Assembly: GCA_027451305.1 (NCBI GenBank)
Contig: DAIDJQ010000090.1
Coordinates: forward strand, 1-36,308
From: Cellulomonas sp.
GTDB lineage: Bacteria; Actinomycetota; Actinomycetes; Actinomycetales; Cellulomonadaceae
Length of the DNA stretch: 36,308 nucleotides
Direction of reading: 5' to 3'
Shown here one piece after another: positions 18,005 to 26,222 of this stretch. A program made the position numbers and the translations under genes. The notes beneath the pieces are model-generated. The model worked only from the letters and a program-made list of their open reading frames with translations, was not told where the DNA came from and did not search any database. Within the stretch, counting starts at the first letter, position 1. Each line of letters begins with the position of its first letter.

Positions 18005-18034
18005 AGACTCGTCAGTTCCGGAACCCCTTAGTCT
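18005..18034. promoter_or_regulatory. Concentric dyad, probable TetR operator
   Basis: A perfect palindrome GTTCCGGAAC (18015-18024) sits exactly at the centre of a wider inverted repeat AGACT (18005-18009) and AGTCT (18030-18034). Both share the centre 18019.5. It lies between the divergent exporter and TetR genes, just upstream of the TetR -35. This is the size and place expected for the operator of the local TetR protein. Confidence 0.6.
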
Positions 18035-18040
18035 CGAATT

Positions 18041-18068
18041 TTGTCCACCGCCCGGCACGGAGCACAAT
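18041..18068 (+). promoter_or_regulatory. Probable promoter of the tetR-type gene
   Basis: TTGTCC (18041-18046) and CACAAT (18063-18068) are 16 bases apart. Transcription would start near 18075, ahead of the GGGGAG ribosome binding site (18081-18086) and ATG 18094. The upstream ATG at 18067 overlaps the -10 and is therefore unlikely to be used. Confidence 0.45.
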
Positions 18069-18093
18069 GGGGGCGGACGAGGGGAGCGGACAG

Positions 18094-18744
18094 ATGCATG
18101 CGGACGACGACGCCGCGGCGCACGTCGCCCGCAAGCGCGGCCGGCGCCGGGACGCCTCGCGGGACGACGCGATCCTGGAGGCCACCAGAGAGCTCCTGGC
18201 CGAGCGCGGCTACGAGGGCACCACGATGGACGCCGTGGCCGAGCGCGCCTGCGCCGGCAAGGCCACCGTGTACCGGCGCTGGCCGTCCAAGGTGCAGCTC
18301 ATCGTCGACTCGCTGCTCTGCGGCGCCAACCAGATCACGACGCTCGACGACGTGCCCGACACCGGCTCCCTGCGTGGCGACCTGCTCGCCGTCTCCACGG
18401 TGCGCCGCCGCGCCGACACGGACGACCTGATGGCGGGCCTGATGCGCGTGGTGTCCGCTGAGCCCGAGGTCGCCGCGGTGTTCAAGGAGCAGTTCGTCCG
18501 CGCGCGCGTGGGGCTGATGCGCGGGCTGCTGGAGCGGGCGCAGCGGCGCGGCGAGGTTCCGCCTGACCTGGACCTCGACATGGTGGCGGCCGTCGCGCCC
18601 GCGATGATCGCGTACCACAAGACCGTGATGGGCCAGCACCCTGACCAGGAGTTCCTCACCCGCATGGTCGACTCGGTCATCCTGCCGCTCGCGACGGGCC
18701 GGCCCGCGACCACGCGGGTCGAGCCGGTCGCCGCCTCGCACTGA
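18094..18744 (+). CDS. TetR-family transcriptional regulator
   Basis: A 216-residue repressor. The N-terminal DNA-binding domain (about residues 24-70) contains DAILEATRELLAERGYEGTT followed by MDAVAERACAGKATVYRRW, the TetR helix-turn-helix with the typical TVYRRW end. The C-terminal ligand domain resembles the TetR_C subgroup with VVSAEPEVAAVFKEQFVRAR. The start at 18094 has GGGGAG seven bases upstream and lies after the predicted promoter. It probably represses the divergent DHA2 exporter through the dyad at 18005-18034. The inducer is unknown. Confidence 0.9.
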   Translation: MHADDDAAAHVARKRGRRRDASRDDAILEATRELLAERGYEGTTMDAVAERACAGKATVYRRWPSKVQLIVDSLLCGANQITTLDDVPDTGSLRGDLLAVSTVRRRADTDDLMAGLMRVVSAEPEVAAVFKEQFVRARVGLMRGLLERAQRRGEVPPDLDLDMVAAVAPAMIAYHKTVMGQHPDQEFLTRMVDSVILPLATGRPATTRVEPVAASH

Positions 18745-18845
18745 GCGGCACGGTCTCAGCCGCCCGGACCTGCCCGCACGAGCAGATCCACCCACGACCG
18801 GCGCGGCCCCGCCGAGGTCGACGGCGCACCGTGGGACCCACCACC

Positions 18846-18851
18846 TAGTGT
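18846..18851 (+). promoter_or_regulatory. -10 box of a leaderless promoter for the HelY-type helicase, in a hairpin
   Basis: TAGTGT ends six bases before the GTG start with no ribosome binding site. The box overlaps a hairpin formed by GGACCCAC (18834-18841) and GTGGGTCC (18850-18857), which ends directly at the start codon. The inverted repeat could be a protein site overlapping the promoter or a terminator of the tetR transcript; neither is shown. Confidence 0.45.
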
Positions 18852-18857
18852 GGGTCC

Positions 18858-21722
18858 GTGCCCAGCTCCTCCCGCAGCGAGTCGGACGACGAGCTCTCCC
18901 CGGCCGAGCGGTACGCGCAGTCGCGACGGCGAGCGGCGCGCGAGCGCTCGTCGCTCGGCCGGTTCGCCGAGCAGCTGCCCTTCCCGCTCGACCCGTTCCA
19001 GACGGAGGCCTGCGAGGCCCTCGAGCGCGGCAGCGGCGTGCTGGTCGCCGCACCGACCGGCGCCGGCAAGACGGTGGTCGGCGAGTTCGCCGTGCACCTG
19101 GCCCTGGAGGCGGGCCGCAAGGCGTTCTACACCACCCCGATCAAGGCGCTCTCCAACCAGAAGTACGCCGACCTGGTGCGCCGGTACGGTCCGGAACGGG
19201 TGGGCCTGCTGACGGGCGACGTCACCGTGAACGGCGAGGCGGACGTGGTGGTGATGACCACCGAGGTGCTGCGCAACATGCTCTACGCGGGGTCGCCCAC
19301 GCTGACCGGCCTCGGCTTCGTGGTGATGGACGAGGTCCACTACCTGGCCGACCGCTTCCGCGGCCCGGTGTGGGAAGAGGTCATCATCCACCTGCCGGAC
19401 GACGTGCAGCTGGTGTCGCTCTCGGCCACCGTGTCCAACGCCGAGGAGTTCGGGGACTGGCTCTCCACCGTGCGCGGCGACACCGCCGTGGTGGTGAGCG
19501 AGCACCGGCCCGTGCCTCTCGGCCAGCACGTGCTGGTGGGCCGCGAGCTCGTGGACCTGTACGCCGGCCACGTCGACCCCACCGCCCCCGGGAACGACCC
19601 GCCGATCAACCCGGACCTGGTCCACCAGCTGCGGCACCGCCTGCGCACCGAGGGGCCGCCGCAGCGGCGCGGGCCGGGGGACCGGGGGTTCCGGGGGCCC
19701 GGCGGCGGGCGGGACCGCGGGCCCGCGCGTGGCGGCGGGCGGCCGACCCCCCGGTTCGTGGTGGTGGACGCCCTGGAGCGGGACGGCCTGCTGCCCGCCA
19801 TCGTCTTCATCTTCTCCAGGGCCGGCTGCGAGGCTGCCGTCGGGCAGTGCCTGAGCGCCGGCGTCCGGCTGACCAGCGCGGCCGAGCAGTCCCGGATCCG
19901 GCAGGTTGCCGAGGAGCGCTGCTCGCCGATCCCGTCCGAGGACCTCGACGTGCTCGGCTACCCGGCGTTCGTCGAGGCGCTGGTCCGCGGCGTCGCCGCG
20001 CACCACGCCGGCATGCTGCCGCTGTTCAAGGAGACCGTCGAGGACCTGTTCAGCCAGGGCCTGGTCAAGGTCGTGTTCGCCACCGAGACCCTGGCGCTCG
20101 GGATCAACATGCCGGCACGCAGCGTGGTCCTGGAACGCCTGGTCAAGTGGGACGGGTCGCAGCACGTCGACATCACCCCGGGGGAGTACACCCAGCTGAC
20201 GGGCCGGGCGGGTCGACGCGGGATCGACACCGAGGGGCACGGTGTCGTCGTCGAGCACCCCGCGCTCGACCCCGTGCACCTGGCCGGGCTCGCCTCCAAG
20301 CGCCTGTACCCGCTGCGGTCCAGCTTCCGGCCGACGTACAACATGGCGGTCAACCTGGTCGCCCAGGTGGGCCGGGACAGGGCCCGTGAGGTCCTGGAGA
20401 CCTCGTTCGCGCAGTTCCAGGCGGACCGCGGGGTGGTGGGCCTGGCCCGCCAGGCGCAGGCCCACGCCGAGTCGCTCGCCGGGTACGCCCGGGCGATGGA
20501 GTGCCACCTCGGGGACTTCGCCGAGTACGCGGACCTGCGGCTGCAGATCCGGGAGCGGGAGCGTGACCTGCTGCGCGCGGGGGCCACGGCCCGGCGGGCG
20601 GAGGCGGCTCGGACGCTCGAGGGGCTGCGCCCCGGCGACGTGCTGCAGGTGCCGAGCGGGCGTCGCAGCGGGTACGGGGTGGTGGTGGACCCCGGCGCGG
20701 ACGGCGGCTTCGAGGGCCCGCACCCGATGGTGCTGACGACCGACCGCCAGGTGCGGCGGCTCACCGTCGCCGACGTGGGGCCGGGCGCCCGCACGGTCGG
20801 CCACCTGCACCTTCCTCGGGGTTTCAACGCCCGTGTCCCTGCCGCTCGGCGGGACCTCGCGGCACGGCTACGGACGACGCTGGAGGACCTCGGCCTGGAC
20901 GAGCACGTCGCCGGACGGCGCGGCCGTCGGCACGGTCGCGGTCCCGACGAGGGCAGTGCGGCCGCGCAGGACGCCGAGCTCGCGGCTCTGCGGCGGCAGC
21001 TGCGGGCACACCCGTGCCATCGCTGCCCGGACCGCGAGGAGCACGCTCGGTGGGCGGAGCGGTGGCAGCGCGCCACCGCCGAGCACCGTTCCCTGGTCGC
21101 CCGCATCGAGGGTCGGACCGGGTCCATCGCCGTGGTGTTCGACCGCATCTGCGACGTCCTGGTACGCCTGGGCTACGCCGCCCGCGGCGGCGACGAGCCG
21201 GGCAGCCTCCAGGTGACCGACGACGGCCGCTGGCTGCGCCGTCTCTATGCCGAGAACGACCTGCTGCTCGCCGAGTGCCTGCGCCGCGGCATCTGGGACG
21301 AGCTCGAGGCGCCCGGCCTGGCCGCGGCCGTCTCGACGCTCGTCTACCGCTCCCGCCGGGACGAGGGTGCCGAACCGCACGTCCCCGGCGGACCGCAGGG
21401 GCGCCTCGGCCGCGCGCTCGAGCTGACCGTCAGCACCTGGTCGGACCTCGAGGAGCTCGAGCAGGCCCACGGCCTGTCCACCGTGCAGCCGCTCGACACG
21501 GGGCTCGTGGAACCGATCCACCGCTGGGCCGCGGGCCGCAGCCTGGACGTGGTGCTCCGCGGCGGGGACCTGGCCGCCGGGGACTTCGTCCGGTGGTGCA
21601 AGCAGGTCATCGACGTCCTCGACCAGATCGCCCAGGCGGCTCCGCGGTCGGGCCTGCGGCGCACGGCCGCGACAGCGGTCCAGGCGGTCCGCCGTGGGGT
21701 GGTCGCCTACTCCTCCGTGTGA
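18858..21722 (+). CDS. helY: DEAD/DEAH-box RNA helicase, HelY (Ski2/Mtr4-like) family
   Basis: A 954-residue superfamily 2 helicase. Walker A is APTGAGKT with Lys71, motif II is DEVH (Asp158-His161), motif III is SATVSNAEEF, and motif VI is QLTGRAGRRGIDTEG. The C-terminal DSHCT domain ends with DFVRWCKQVIDVLDQIAQAA. An Arg/Gly-rich insert at about residues 270-300 separates the two helicase domains. Relatives are 3'-5' RNA or DNA helicases linked to RNA decay, and mycobacterial HelY is the namesake. GTG 18858 follows a -10 box by six bases. In actinobacteria the gene often follows tatC; here a kinase, exporter and regulator intervene. Confidence 0.92.
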   Translation: MPSSSRSESDDELSPAERYAQSRRRAARERSSLGRFAEQLPFPLDPFQTEACEALERGSGVLVAAPTGAGKTVVGEFAVHLALEAGRKAFYTTPIKALSNQKYADLVRRYGPERVGLLTGDVTVNGEADVVVMTTEVLRNMLYAGSPTLTGLGFVVMDEVHYLADRFRGPVWEEVIIHLPDDVQLVSLSATVSNAEEFGDWLSTVRGDTAVVVSEHRPVPLGQHVLVGRELVDLYAGHVDPTAPGNDPPINPDLVHQLRHRLRTEGPPQRRGPGDRGFRGPGGGRDRGPARGGGRPTPRFVVVDALERDGLLPAIVFIFSRAGCEAAVGQCLSAGVRLTSAAEQSRIRQVAEERCSPIPSEDLDVLGYPAFVEALVRGVAAHHAGMLPLFKETVEDLFSQGLVKVVFATETLALGINMPARSVVLERLVKWDGSQHVDITPGEYTQLTGRAGRRGIDTEGHGVVVEHPALDPVHLAGLASKRLYPLRSSFRPTYNMAVNLVAQVGRDRAREVLETSFAQFQADRGVVGLARQAQAHAESLAGYARAMECHLGDFAEYADLRLQIRERERDLLRAGATARRAEAARTLEGLRPGDVLQVPSGRRSGYGVVVDPGADGGFEGPHPMVLTTDRQVRRLTVADVGPGARTVGHLHLPRGFNARVPAARRDLAARLRTTLEDLGLDEHVAGRRGRRHGRGPDEGSAAAQDAELAALRRQLRAHPCHRCPDREEHARWAERWQRATAEHRSLVARIEGRTGSIAVVFDRICDVLVRLGYAARGGDEPGSLQVTDDGRWLRRLYAENDLLLAECLRRGIWDELEAPGLAAAVSTLVYRSRRDEGAEPHVPGGPQGRLGRALELTVSTWSDLEELEQAHGLSTVQPLDTGLVEPIHRWAAGRSLDVVLRGGDLAAGDFVRWCKQVIDVLDQIAQAAPRSGLRRTAATAVQAVRRGVVAYSSV

Positions 21723-21829
21723 CCGCCGGCCCCGGCCCGCGAGGACGTCGCCCCCGGCCGCGCACCACCCGTTCGAGTGGTCGCGTGTCGCGCTCCTGAC
21801 CTGCACAAGCGCCCGCCGCAGGCGTGCCC

Positions 21830-21835
21830 TAGGGT
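21830..21835 (+). promoter_or_regulatory. -10 box of a leaderless promoter for the amidohydrolase
   Basis: TAGGGT ends seven bases before the GTG at 21843, with no ribosome binding site. It lies in a 120-base gap after the helicase gene. Confidence 0.5.
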
Positions 21836-21842
21836 TCGACCC

Positions 21843-23483
21843 GTGAGCTCCACCCTGTACCGCAACGGCGCGGTGCACGCGTCCGCCGACCCGTTCGCCG
21901 AGGCGCTCCTCGTGACCGACGGGACCGTCGCCTGGATCGGTGCCGACGACACCGCGGCGGGTCTGGCCGACCGCGCCGACGAGGTGGTGGACCTGGACGG
22001 CGCACTGGTCGCCCCCGCGTTCGTCGACGCACACGTGCACGTGCTGGAGACCGGCCTGGCGCTCGACGGGCTCGACCTGTCTGCGGCTGCCGGGGTGCAC
22101 AGCCTCGCGGACGCGCTCGACGCGGTGCGCCGCGCGGCGCGGGCACGCCCAGCCGGCGCCGCGGACGAGCCGCTGCTCGGCTCCGGCTGGGACGAGACGG
22201 CCTGGCCCGAGGGGCGGGCTCCGTCCGCGGCCGAGCTGGACTCGGCAGCCGGGGGAGTGCCGGTCTACCTCGCGCGGGTGGACGTGCACTCCGCGGTCGT
22301 CTCGTCGTCCCTGGCACGTGCCGCCGGCCTCGAGGGCCTGCCAGGCTGGGACGGGGCGGGTCTGGTCACCCTGGACGCGCACCACGCCGCCCGACAGGTC
22401 GCACGCGACGTCAGCCCGAGCCGACGGACGGCGCTCTACCGGCTGGCGCTCCACCATGCCGCCGAGCGGGGCGTGGTCGCCCTCCACGAGATGTCGGCCC
22501 CCTCGGTGGACACCCGCGAGGGCCTCGTCGAGCTGCTCGCCACAACGGCGGACCCGGGCAGCCGCCTGCCGCTCGTCGTGGGCTACCGCGCCGAGCCCTG
22601 CGTGACGGTCGACGACGCCCGGGCCCTGCTCGCCGCGATCCCCGGGCTGACGGGCATCGGGGGAGACCTCAACGTCGACGGCTCGCTGGGGTCCCGCACG
22701 GCGGCGCTGCGCGCCCCCTACACCGACCGTCCCGACGGGTCCGGCGTGCTGATGCTCACGGCCGAGCAGGTGGCCAACCACGTCGCGGCGGTGACCAGGG
22801 CCGGTGTGCACGCGGGCTTCCACGTGATCGGCGACCGCGCGATGGACGAGGTGCTGCTGGGGATCCGGGCGGCGGCCGAGGTCGAGGGCCTGCCGGCGGT
22901 CGCGGGCGCAGGCCACCGCCTCGAGCACGCCGAGATGGTGAACGCGCCGACGCTGGCGGCACTGGTGCTGCTCGGGCTGCGCGTCAGTGCACAGCCCGCC
23001 TTTGACGCCGCCTGGGGCGGTCCGCACGGCATGTACGCGGCCCGGCTGGGTGCCGGCCGCGCAGCCGCGCTGAACCCGCTCGCCGACCTCGCCGCCGCGG
23101 GCGTCCCGCTCGCCTTCGGGTCCGACAGCCCGGTCACGGCGCTCGACCCGTGGGGCGGCGTGCGGGCCGCTGTCGAGCACACGGCGACGGAGCAGCGCAT
23201 CTCCGCGCGGGCGGCCTTCCGTGCCGCGACCAGGGGCGGGTGGCGTCTCGCCGGCCTCGACCACACCGGCGCCGGCGAGCTGCGCGTGGGCGCCCCGGCC
23301 CACCTGGCCGTCTGGCGCTCCGAGAGCCTCACGGTGCAGCCCGGACAGGGTCGGCTGACCACCTGGAGCGCCGAGGCACGCGCCGGCCAAGCCCTGCTGC
23401 CCGACCTGTCGGGGGACGTCCCGCCGCCTGTGTGCCTGCGCACCGTGCGGTCCGGCGTGACGCTGCACGACACGCTGTCCTGA
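21843..23483 (+). CDS. Amidohydrolase, YtcJ-like
   Basis: A 546-residue metal-dependent hydrolase of the amidohydrolase superfamily. The first metal motif is DAHVH (His64, His66). A middle block has GGDLNVDGSLGSRTAAL and HVIGDRAMDEVL with a metal-type His. Later motifs are HRLEHAEMV and FGSDSPVTALDPW with the catalytic Asp. This order is that of the YtcJ/LAF3 group, which acts on amides, formamides or related compounds. The natural substrate is unknown. No signal peptide is present, so it should be cytoplasmic. It stands alone between helY and lnt. Confidence 0.87.
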   Translation: MSSTLYRNGAVHASADPFAEALLVTDGTVAWIGADDTAAGLADRADEVVDLDGALVAPAFVDAHVHVLETGLALDGLDLSAAAGVHSLADALDAVRRAARARPAGAADEPLLGSGWDETAWPEGRAPSAAELDSAAGGVPVYLARVDVHSAVVSSSLARAAGLEGLPGWDGAGLVTLDAHHAARQVARDVSPSRRTALYRLALHHAAERGVVALHEMSAPSVDTREGLVELLATTADPGSRLPLVVGYRAEPCVTVDDARALLAAIPGLTGIGGDLNVDGSLGSRTAALRAPYTDRPDGSGVLMLTAEQVANHVAAVTRAGVHAGFHVIGDRAMDEVLLGIRAAAEVEGLPAVAGAGHRLEHAEMVNAPTLAALVLLGLRVSAQPAFDAAWGGPHGMYAARLGAGRAAALNPLADLAAAGVPLAFGSDSPVTALDPWGGVRAAVEHTATEQRISARAAFRAATRGGWRLAGLDHTGAGELRVGAPAHLAVWRSESLTVQPGQGRLTTWSAEARAGQALLPDLSGDVPPPVCLRTVRSGVTLHDTLS

Positions 23484-23607
23484 CCCGCCGGTCCGACGCG
23501 AAACGCCCACCGACACGCCGCGCTCCCGATGTCCCATTTGTCCAGTTGAGGCGCCCTGACCTGCACCGATACCGCGCCGCTTCACCCGGTCGGGTGCACG
23601 CTCACCC

Positions 23608-23636
23608 TTGAGGGCCGAGGCCGGAACGGGTACGTT
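23608..23636 (+). promoter_or_regulatory. Sigma70-type promoter upstream of lnt
   Basis: TTGAGG (23608-23613), a 17-base spacer and TACGTT (23631-23636) make the best -35/-10 pair I find in the window. Transcription would start near 23643, about 200 bases before lnt. Confidence 0.55.
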
Positions 23637-23833
23637 CACATCCGGTTCGCCGACCACGGCAGGACCGCCATCCGAAGGGACGAGCGGCCTTCTGCGCGCG
23701 GCGGACGAGGGGCCCGACCGGGCCCGCGTGTCCAACAGAGAACAGCGACGCTCGTCGTCCGCCGGTACGAAGGTCACGCGGGCCGGTCGTCCGGGCCCAG
23801 CCCGGCTGGACCGACCGGCACACCTGGCTGCCG

Positions 23834-23839
23834 TACGCT
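23834..23839 (+). promoter_or_regulatory. -10 box of a leaderless promoter for lnt
   Basis: TACGCT ends six bases before the lnt GTG with no ribosome binding site. The same hexamer and spacing precede rpe. Confidence 0.5.
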
Positions 23840-23845
23840 GCACCG

Positions 23846-25411
23846 GTGCCTGCGCGCCTGCCGTCCCGCCCGTGGACGTTGGTCCTGGCGCTCGTCGGGG
23901 GAGTGCTGACCAGGCTCGCGTTCCCCGCGCCCGGCTGGTCGTTCGCGGCCTACCCCGGCATCGCGCTCCTCTACCTGGCGCTCCGTCGGGACAGCGCCCG
24001 CTGGAACACCCTCGTGGGTCTCCTGTGGGGTCTGGCGTTCATGGGGCCTCTGATCACCTGGGCCGACGACGCCGTGGGGGTGGTCCCGTGGCTCGCCCTG
24101 ACCGTGGCCGAGGCCGGCTTCGTCGCCCTCTTCGGTGCGGCCTGGTCGTGGGCGCGCCGTGGTGAGGCGGTGTGGCGCCGCGCCGGTCTGCAGCTGGTGG
24201 TGTTCGCCGTGCTCTGGGTCGGGGTCGAGGAGCTGCGCCAGGTGTGGCCGTTCGGCGGCTTCCCGTGGGGGCGCCTCGCCTTCAGCCAGGACGACGCCCC
24301 GATGGCGGCACTGATGTGGCTCGGCGGCACGCCGTTGACCAGCGGTGCGGTCGCGGTGACGGGCGTGCTGCTGGCCCGTGCCTGGCTGGCGGCTCGCCGG
24401 CTACGGCCCGCGGGCACGCTGGGCTGGCTGGCCGGTGCCGTCGCCCTCATGCTGGTCGGCCTGGTGATCCCGCTGGACACCAGCGCGCAGAGCGGCACGC
24501 TGCGTGTCGGCGCCGTGCAGGGGAACGTCCCCGAACCGGGGCTCAAGGCGTTCGACGAGCCTCGCAAGGTGCTGGACAACCACGCGGCGGGGACGCACGC
24601 GCTGCTGAACACGGTGGCGCCCGGTGCGCTCGACCTGGTGGTGTGGCCCGAGAACGGCACCGACGTCGACCCGCAGGTCGACGCAGCGGCGGCTGCCACG
24701 ATCGACTCGGCGGCTCGTGCCGTCGAGGCGCCGATGCTGGTGGGAACGGTGCAGTACCCCGCCAGCGGCGGAAGGTACAACACCTCAGTCTTGTGGGAGC
24801 CCGGACAAGGCGTCGTCGCCAGCTACACCAAGCAGCGGCCCGCTGCGTTCGCCGAGTACATCCCGATGCGCAGCTTCGTCCGGCACTTCTCGCCCGAGGT
24901 CGACCTGGTCACCCGGGACATGATCGCCGGCACCAAGCCCGGCTACGTGCCGTTGGCCTCGCCACGGCTCGGGCGCACCGTGGGCCTCGGCGACGTGATC
25001 TGCTTCGAGGTCGCCTACGACTCGATCGTCCGGGAGGCGGTGCGAACCGGGGGAGAGGTGCTGCTGGTGCAGACCAATAACGCCTCCTTCGGCTACTCGG
25101 ACGAGTCCACCCAGCAGCTCGCGATGTCCCGCCTGCGCGCCATCGAGCACGGCAGGGCCACCGTGCAGATCTCCACCGTCGGCGTCTCCGCCGTGATCGC
25201 GCCCAACGGGGCCGTGCTGCAGCAGACCTCGCTTTTCACCCCGGCGCAGCTCGTCGCTACGCTGCCCCTGCGCACGTCGTTCACTCCCGCCACCCGGCTG
25301 GGCTCGTGGCCGGCGTGGATCATCGACGCCCTCGCGGTGTGCGTGGTCGTCGCCGGCGCTGCCGGAGCCGCCCGCGTGCGCCGTCACCATCGGATCGAGA
25401 CCTCGGTATGA
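23846..25411 (+). CDS. lnt: Apolipoprotein N-acyltransferase
   Basis: A 521-residue membrane enzyme adding the third acyl chain to the N-terminal cysteine of lipoproteins. About six membrane helices occupy residues 8-215. A nitrilase-like domain follows with the full catalytic triad Glu269 (VVWPENG), Lys329 (SYTKQRPAAFAEYIP) and Cys386 (VICFEVAYD). A last helix lies near residues 485-507. The ATGA overlap couples it to the polyprenol-phosphate mannosyltransferase gene. In M. tuberculosis these two activities are fused in Ppm1; here they are separate proteins. The lipoprotein encoded at 31661 would be a possible client. Confidence 0.95.
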   Translation: MPARLPSRPWTLVLALVGGVLTRLAFPAPGWSFAAYPGIALLYLALRRDSARWNTLVGLLWGLAFMGPLITWADDAVGVVPWLALTVAEAGFVALFGAAWSWARRGEAVWRRAGLQLVVFAVLWVGVEELRQVWPFGGFPWGRLAFSQDDAPMAALMWLGGTPLTSGAVAVTGVLLARAWLAARRLRPAGTLGWLAGAVALMLVGLVIPLDTSAQSGTLRVGAVQGNVPEPGLKAFDEPRKVLDNHAAGTHALLNTVAPGALDLVVWPENGTDVDPQVDAAAAATIDSAARAVEAPMLVGTVQYPASGGRYNTSVLWEPGQGVVASYTKQRPAAFAEYIPMRSFVRHFSPEVDLVTRDMIAGTKPGYVPLASPRLGRTVGLGDVICFEVAYDSIVREAVRTGGEVLLVQTNNASFGYSDESTQQLAMSRLRAIEHGRATVQISTVGVSAVIAPNGAVLQQTSLFTPAQLVATLPLRTSFTPATRLGSWPAWIIDALAVCVVVAGAAGAARVRRHHRIETSV

Positions 25412-26199
25412 CTGCTGCCACCCACGTGCTCGTGATCGTCCCCACCTACAACGAGCGGGAGAGCCTGCCCGGCGCCCTCGCTCGGCTGGCGGTCGCTGTG
25501 CCCGACGCCGACGTGCTGGTGGTGGACGACGGCTCACCTGACGGCACCGGGGACCTCACCGAGGAGCTGAGCGAGCAGGACGCCGCCGAGCGGGGTCGCA
25601 AGGCGATCCACCTGATGCGGCGCGCCGGCAAGCTCGGCCTGGGCACCGCGTACATCGCCGGGTTCACCTGGGCGCTCGAGCGCGGGTACGACGCGGTCGT
25701 CGAGATGGACGCGGACGGCTCGCACCGCGCCGAGGACCTGCCGAGGCTGCTCGCCCGCTCCGGCGAGGCGGACCTGGTGATCGGCTCGCGCTGGGTGAAG
25801 GGCGGCACCGTCGTCAACTGGCCGTTGCAGCGGGAGATCCTGTCCCGCGGCGCCAACACCTACTGCCGGCTGGCGATGGGCATCCCGGTCAAGGACGCCA
25901 CGGCCGGCTTCCGCGTGTACCGCACGGACCTGCTGCGCAAGATCGCGCTCGACGAGGTTGACTCGCACGGCTACGGCTTCCAGGTGGACATGACCTGGCG
26001 TGCGTTGAAGCAGGGCGCCCGCATCGTCGAGGTGCCGATCAGGTTCATGGAGCGCGAGCAGGGCGTCTCGAAGATGAGCTCGGACATCATCGTCGAGGCA
26101 CTCGTGAACGTCACTCGCTGGGGAGCGCGCGAACGCTCCCACCAGCTGGTGGGAGCGTTCGGTCGACTGCTCGGTCACCGGAGCCCGGCGGCCCGCTGA
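25408..26199 (+). CDS. ppm1: Polyprenol-phosphate mannose synthase (GT2)
   Basis: A 263-residue GT2 glycosyltransferase making polyprenol-phosphate-mannose, the sugar donor for protein mannosylation and lipoglycans outside the membrane. It begins VLVIVPTYNERESLPG and has the nucleotide-binding VVDDGSPDGT and the DxD-type VEMDADGSHRAEDLP. Further blocks are VIGSRWVKGG and SHGYGFQVDMTWRA, as in dolichol-phosphate mannose synthases. No membrane helix is present, so it probably works at the membrane beside Lnt. A perfect 32-base palindrome lies inside the last 25 codons. The gene converges on rbpA with a 23-base gap. Confidence 0.93.
   Translation: MTAATHVLVIVPTYNERESLPGALARLAVAVPDADVLVVDDGSPDGTGDLTEELSEQDAAERGRKAIHLMRRAGKLGLGTAYIAGFTWALERGYDAVVEMDADGSHRAEDLPRLLARSGEADLVIGSRWVKGGTVVNWPLQREILSRGANTYCRLAMGIPVKDATAGFRVYRTDLLRKIALDEVDSHGYGFQVDMTWRALKQGARIVEVPIRFMEREQGVSKMSSDIIVEALVNVTRWGARERSHQLVGAFGRLLGHRSPAAR
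26130..26161. repeat. Perfect 32-base palindrome inside ppm1
   Basis: The left arm C-GAACGCTCCCACCAG (26130-26145) is exactly complementary to the right arm CTGGTGGGAGCGTTC-G (26146-26161) with no spacer. The same CGCTCCC (26134-26140) can also pair with GGGAGCG at 26121-26127, giving two mutually exclusive hairpins. It codes for RERSHQLVGAFG, 38 bases before the ppm1 stop and 61 bases from the convergent rbpA stop. There is no T tract. Confidence 0.9.
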
Positions 26200-26222
26200 G
26201 GGCCGGACCGGGACCGTTCCGA

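Larger units (their letters stand above)
23484..23845. other. 362-base gene-free interval with promoter and hairpins
   Basis: No convincing protein gene is seen on either strand. The interval holds a clear sigma70-type promoter (23608-23636), two short GC hairpins (23710-23725, GGGCCC arms; 23791-23805, CCGGGC and GCCCGG arms) and the lnt -10 box. It could be a long lnt leader from the upstream promoter, or a small RNA of roughly 70-160 bases ending at one of the hairpins. Confidence 0.5.

Noticed and set aside
18067..18093. An upstream ATG start for the TetR protein
   Set aside because: It overlaps the predicted -10 and has no ribosome binding site; ATG 18094 has GGGGAG at good distance.
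23608..24165. An open frame running from the intergenic promoter into lnt in another frame
   Set aside because: It overlaps lnt in a different frame and has low-complexity Arg/Gly/Pro composition typical of shadow frames in GC-rich DNA.
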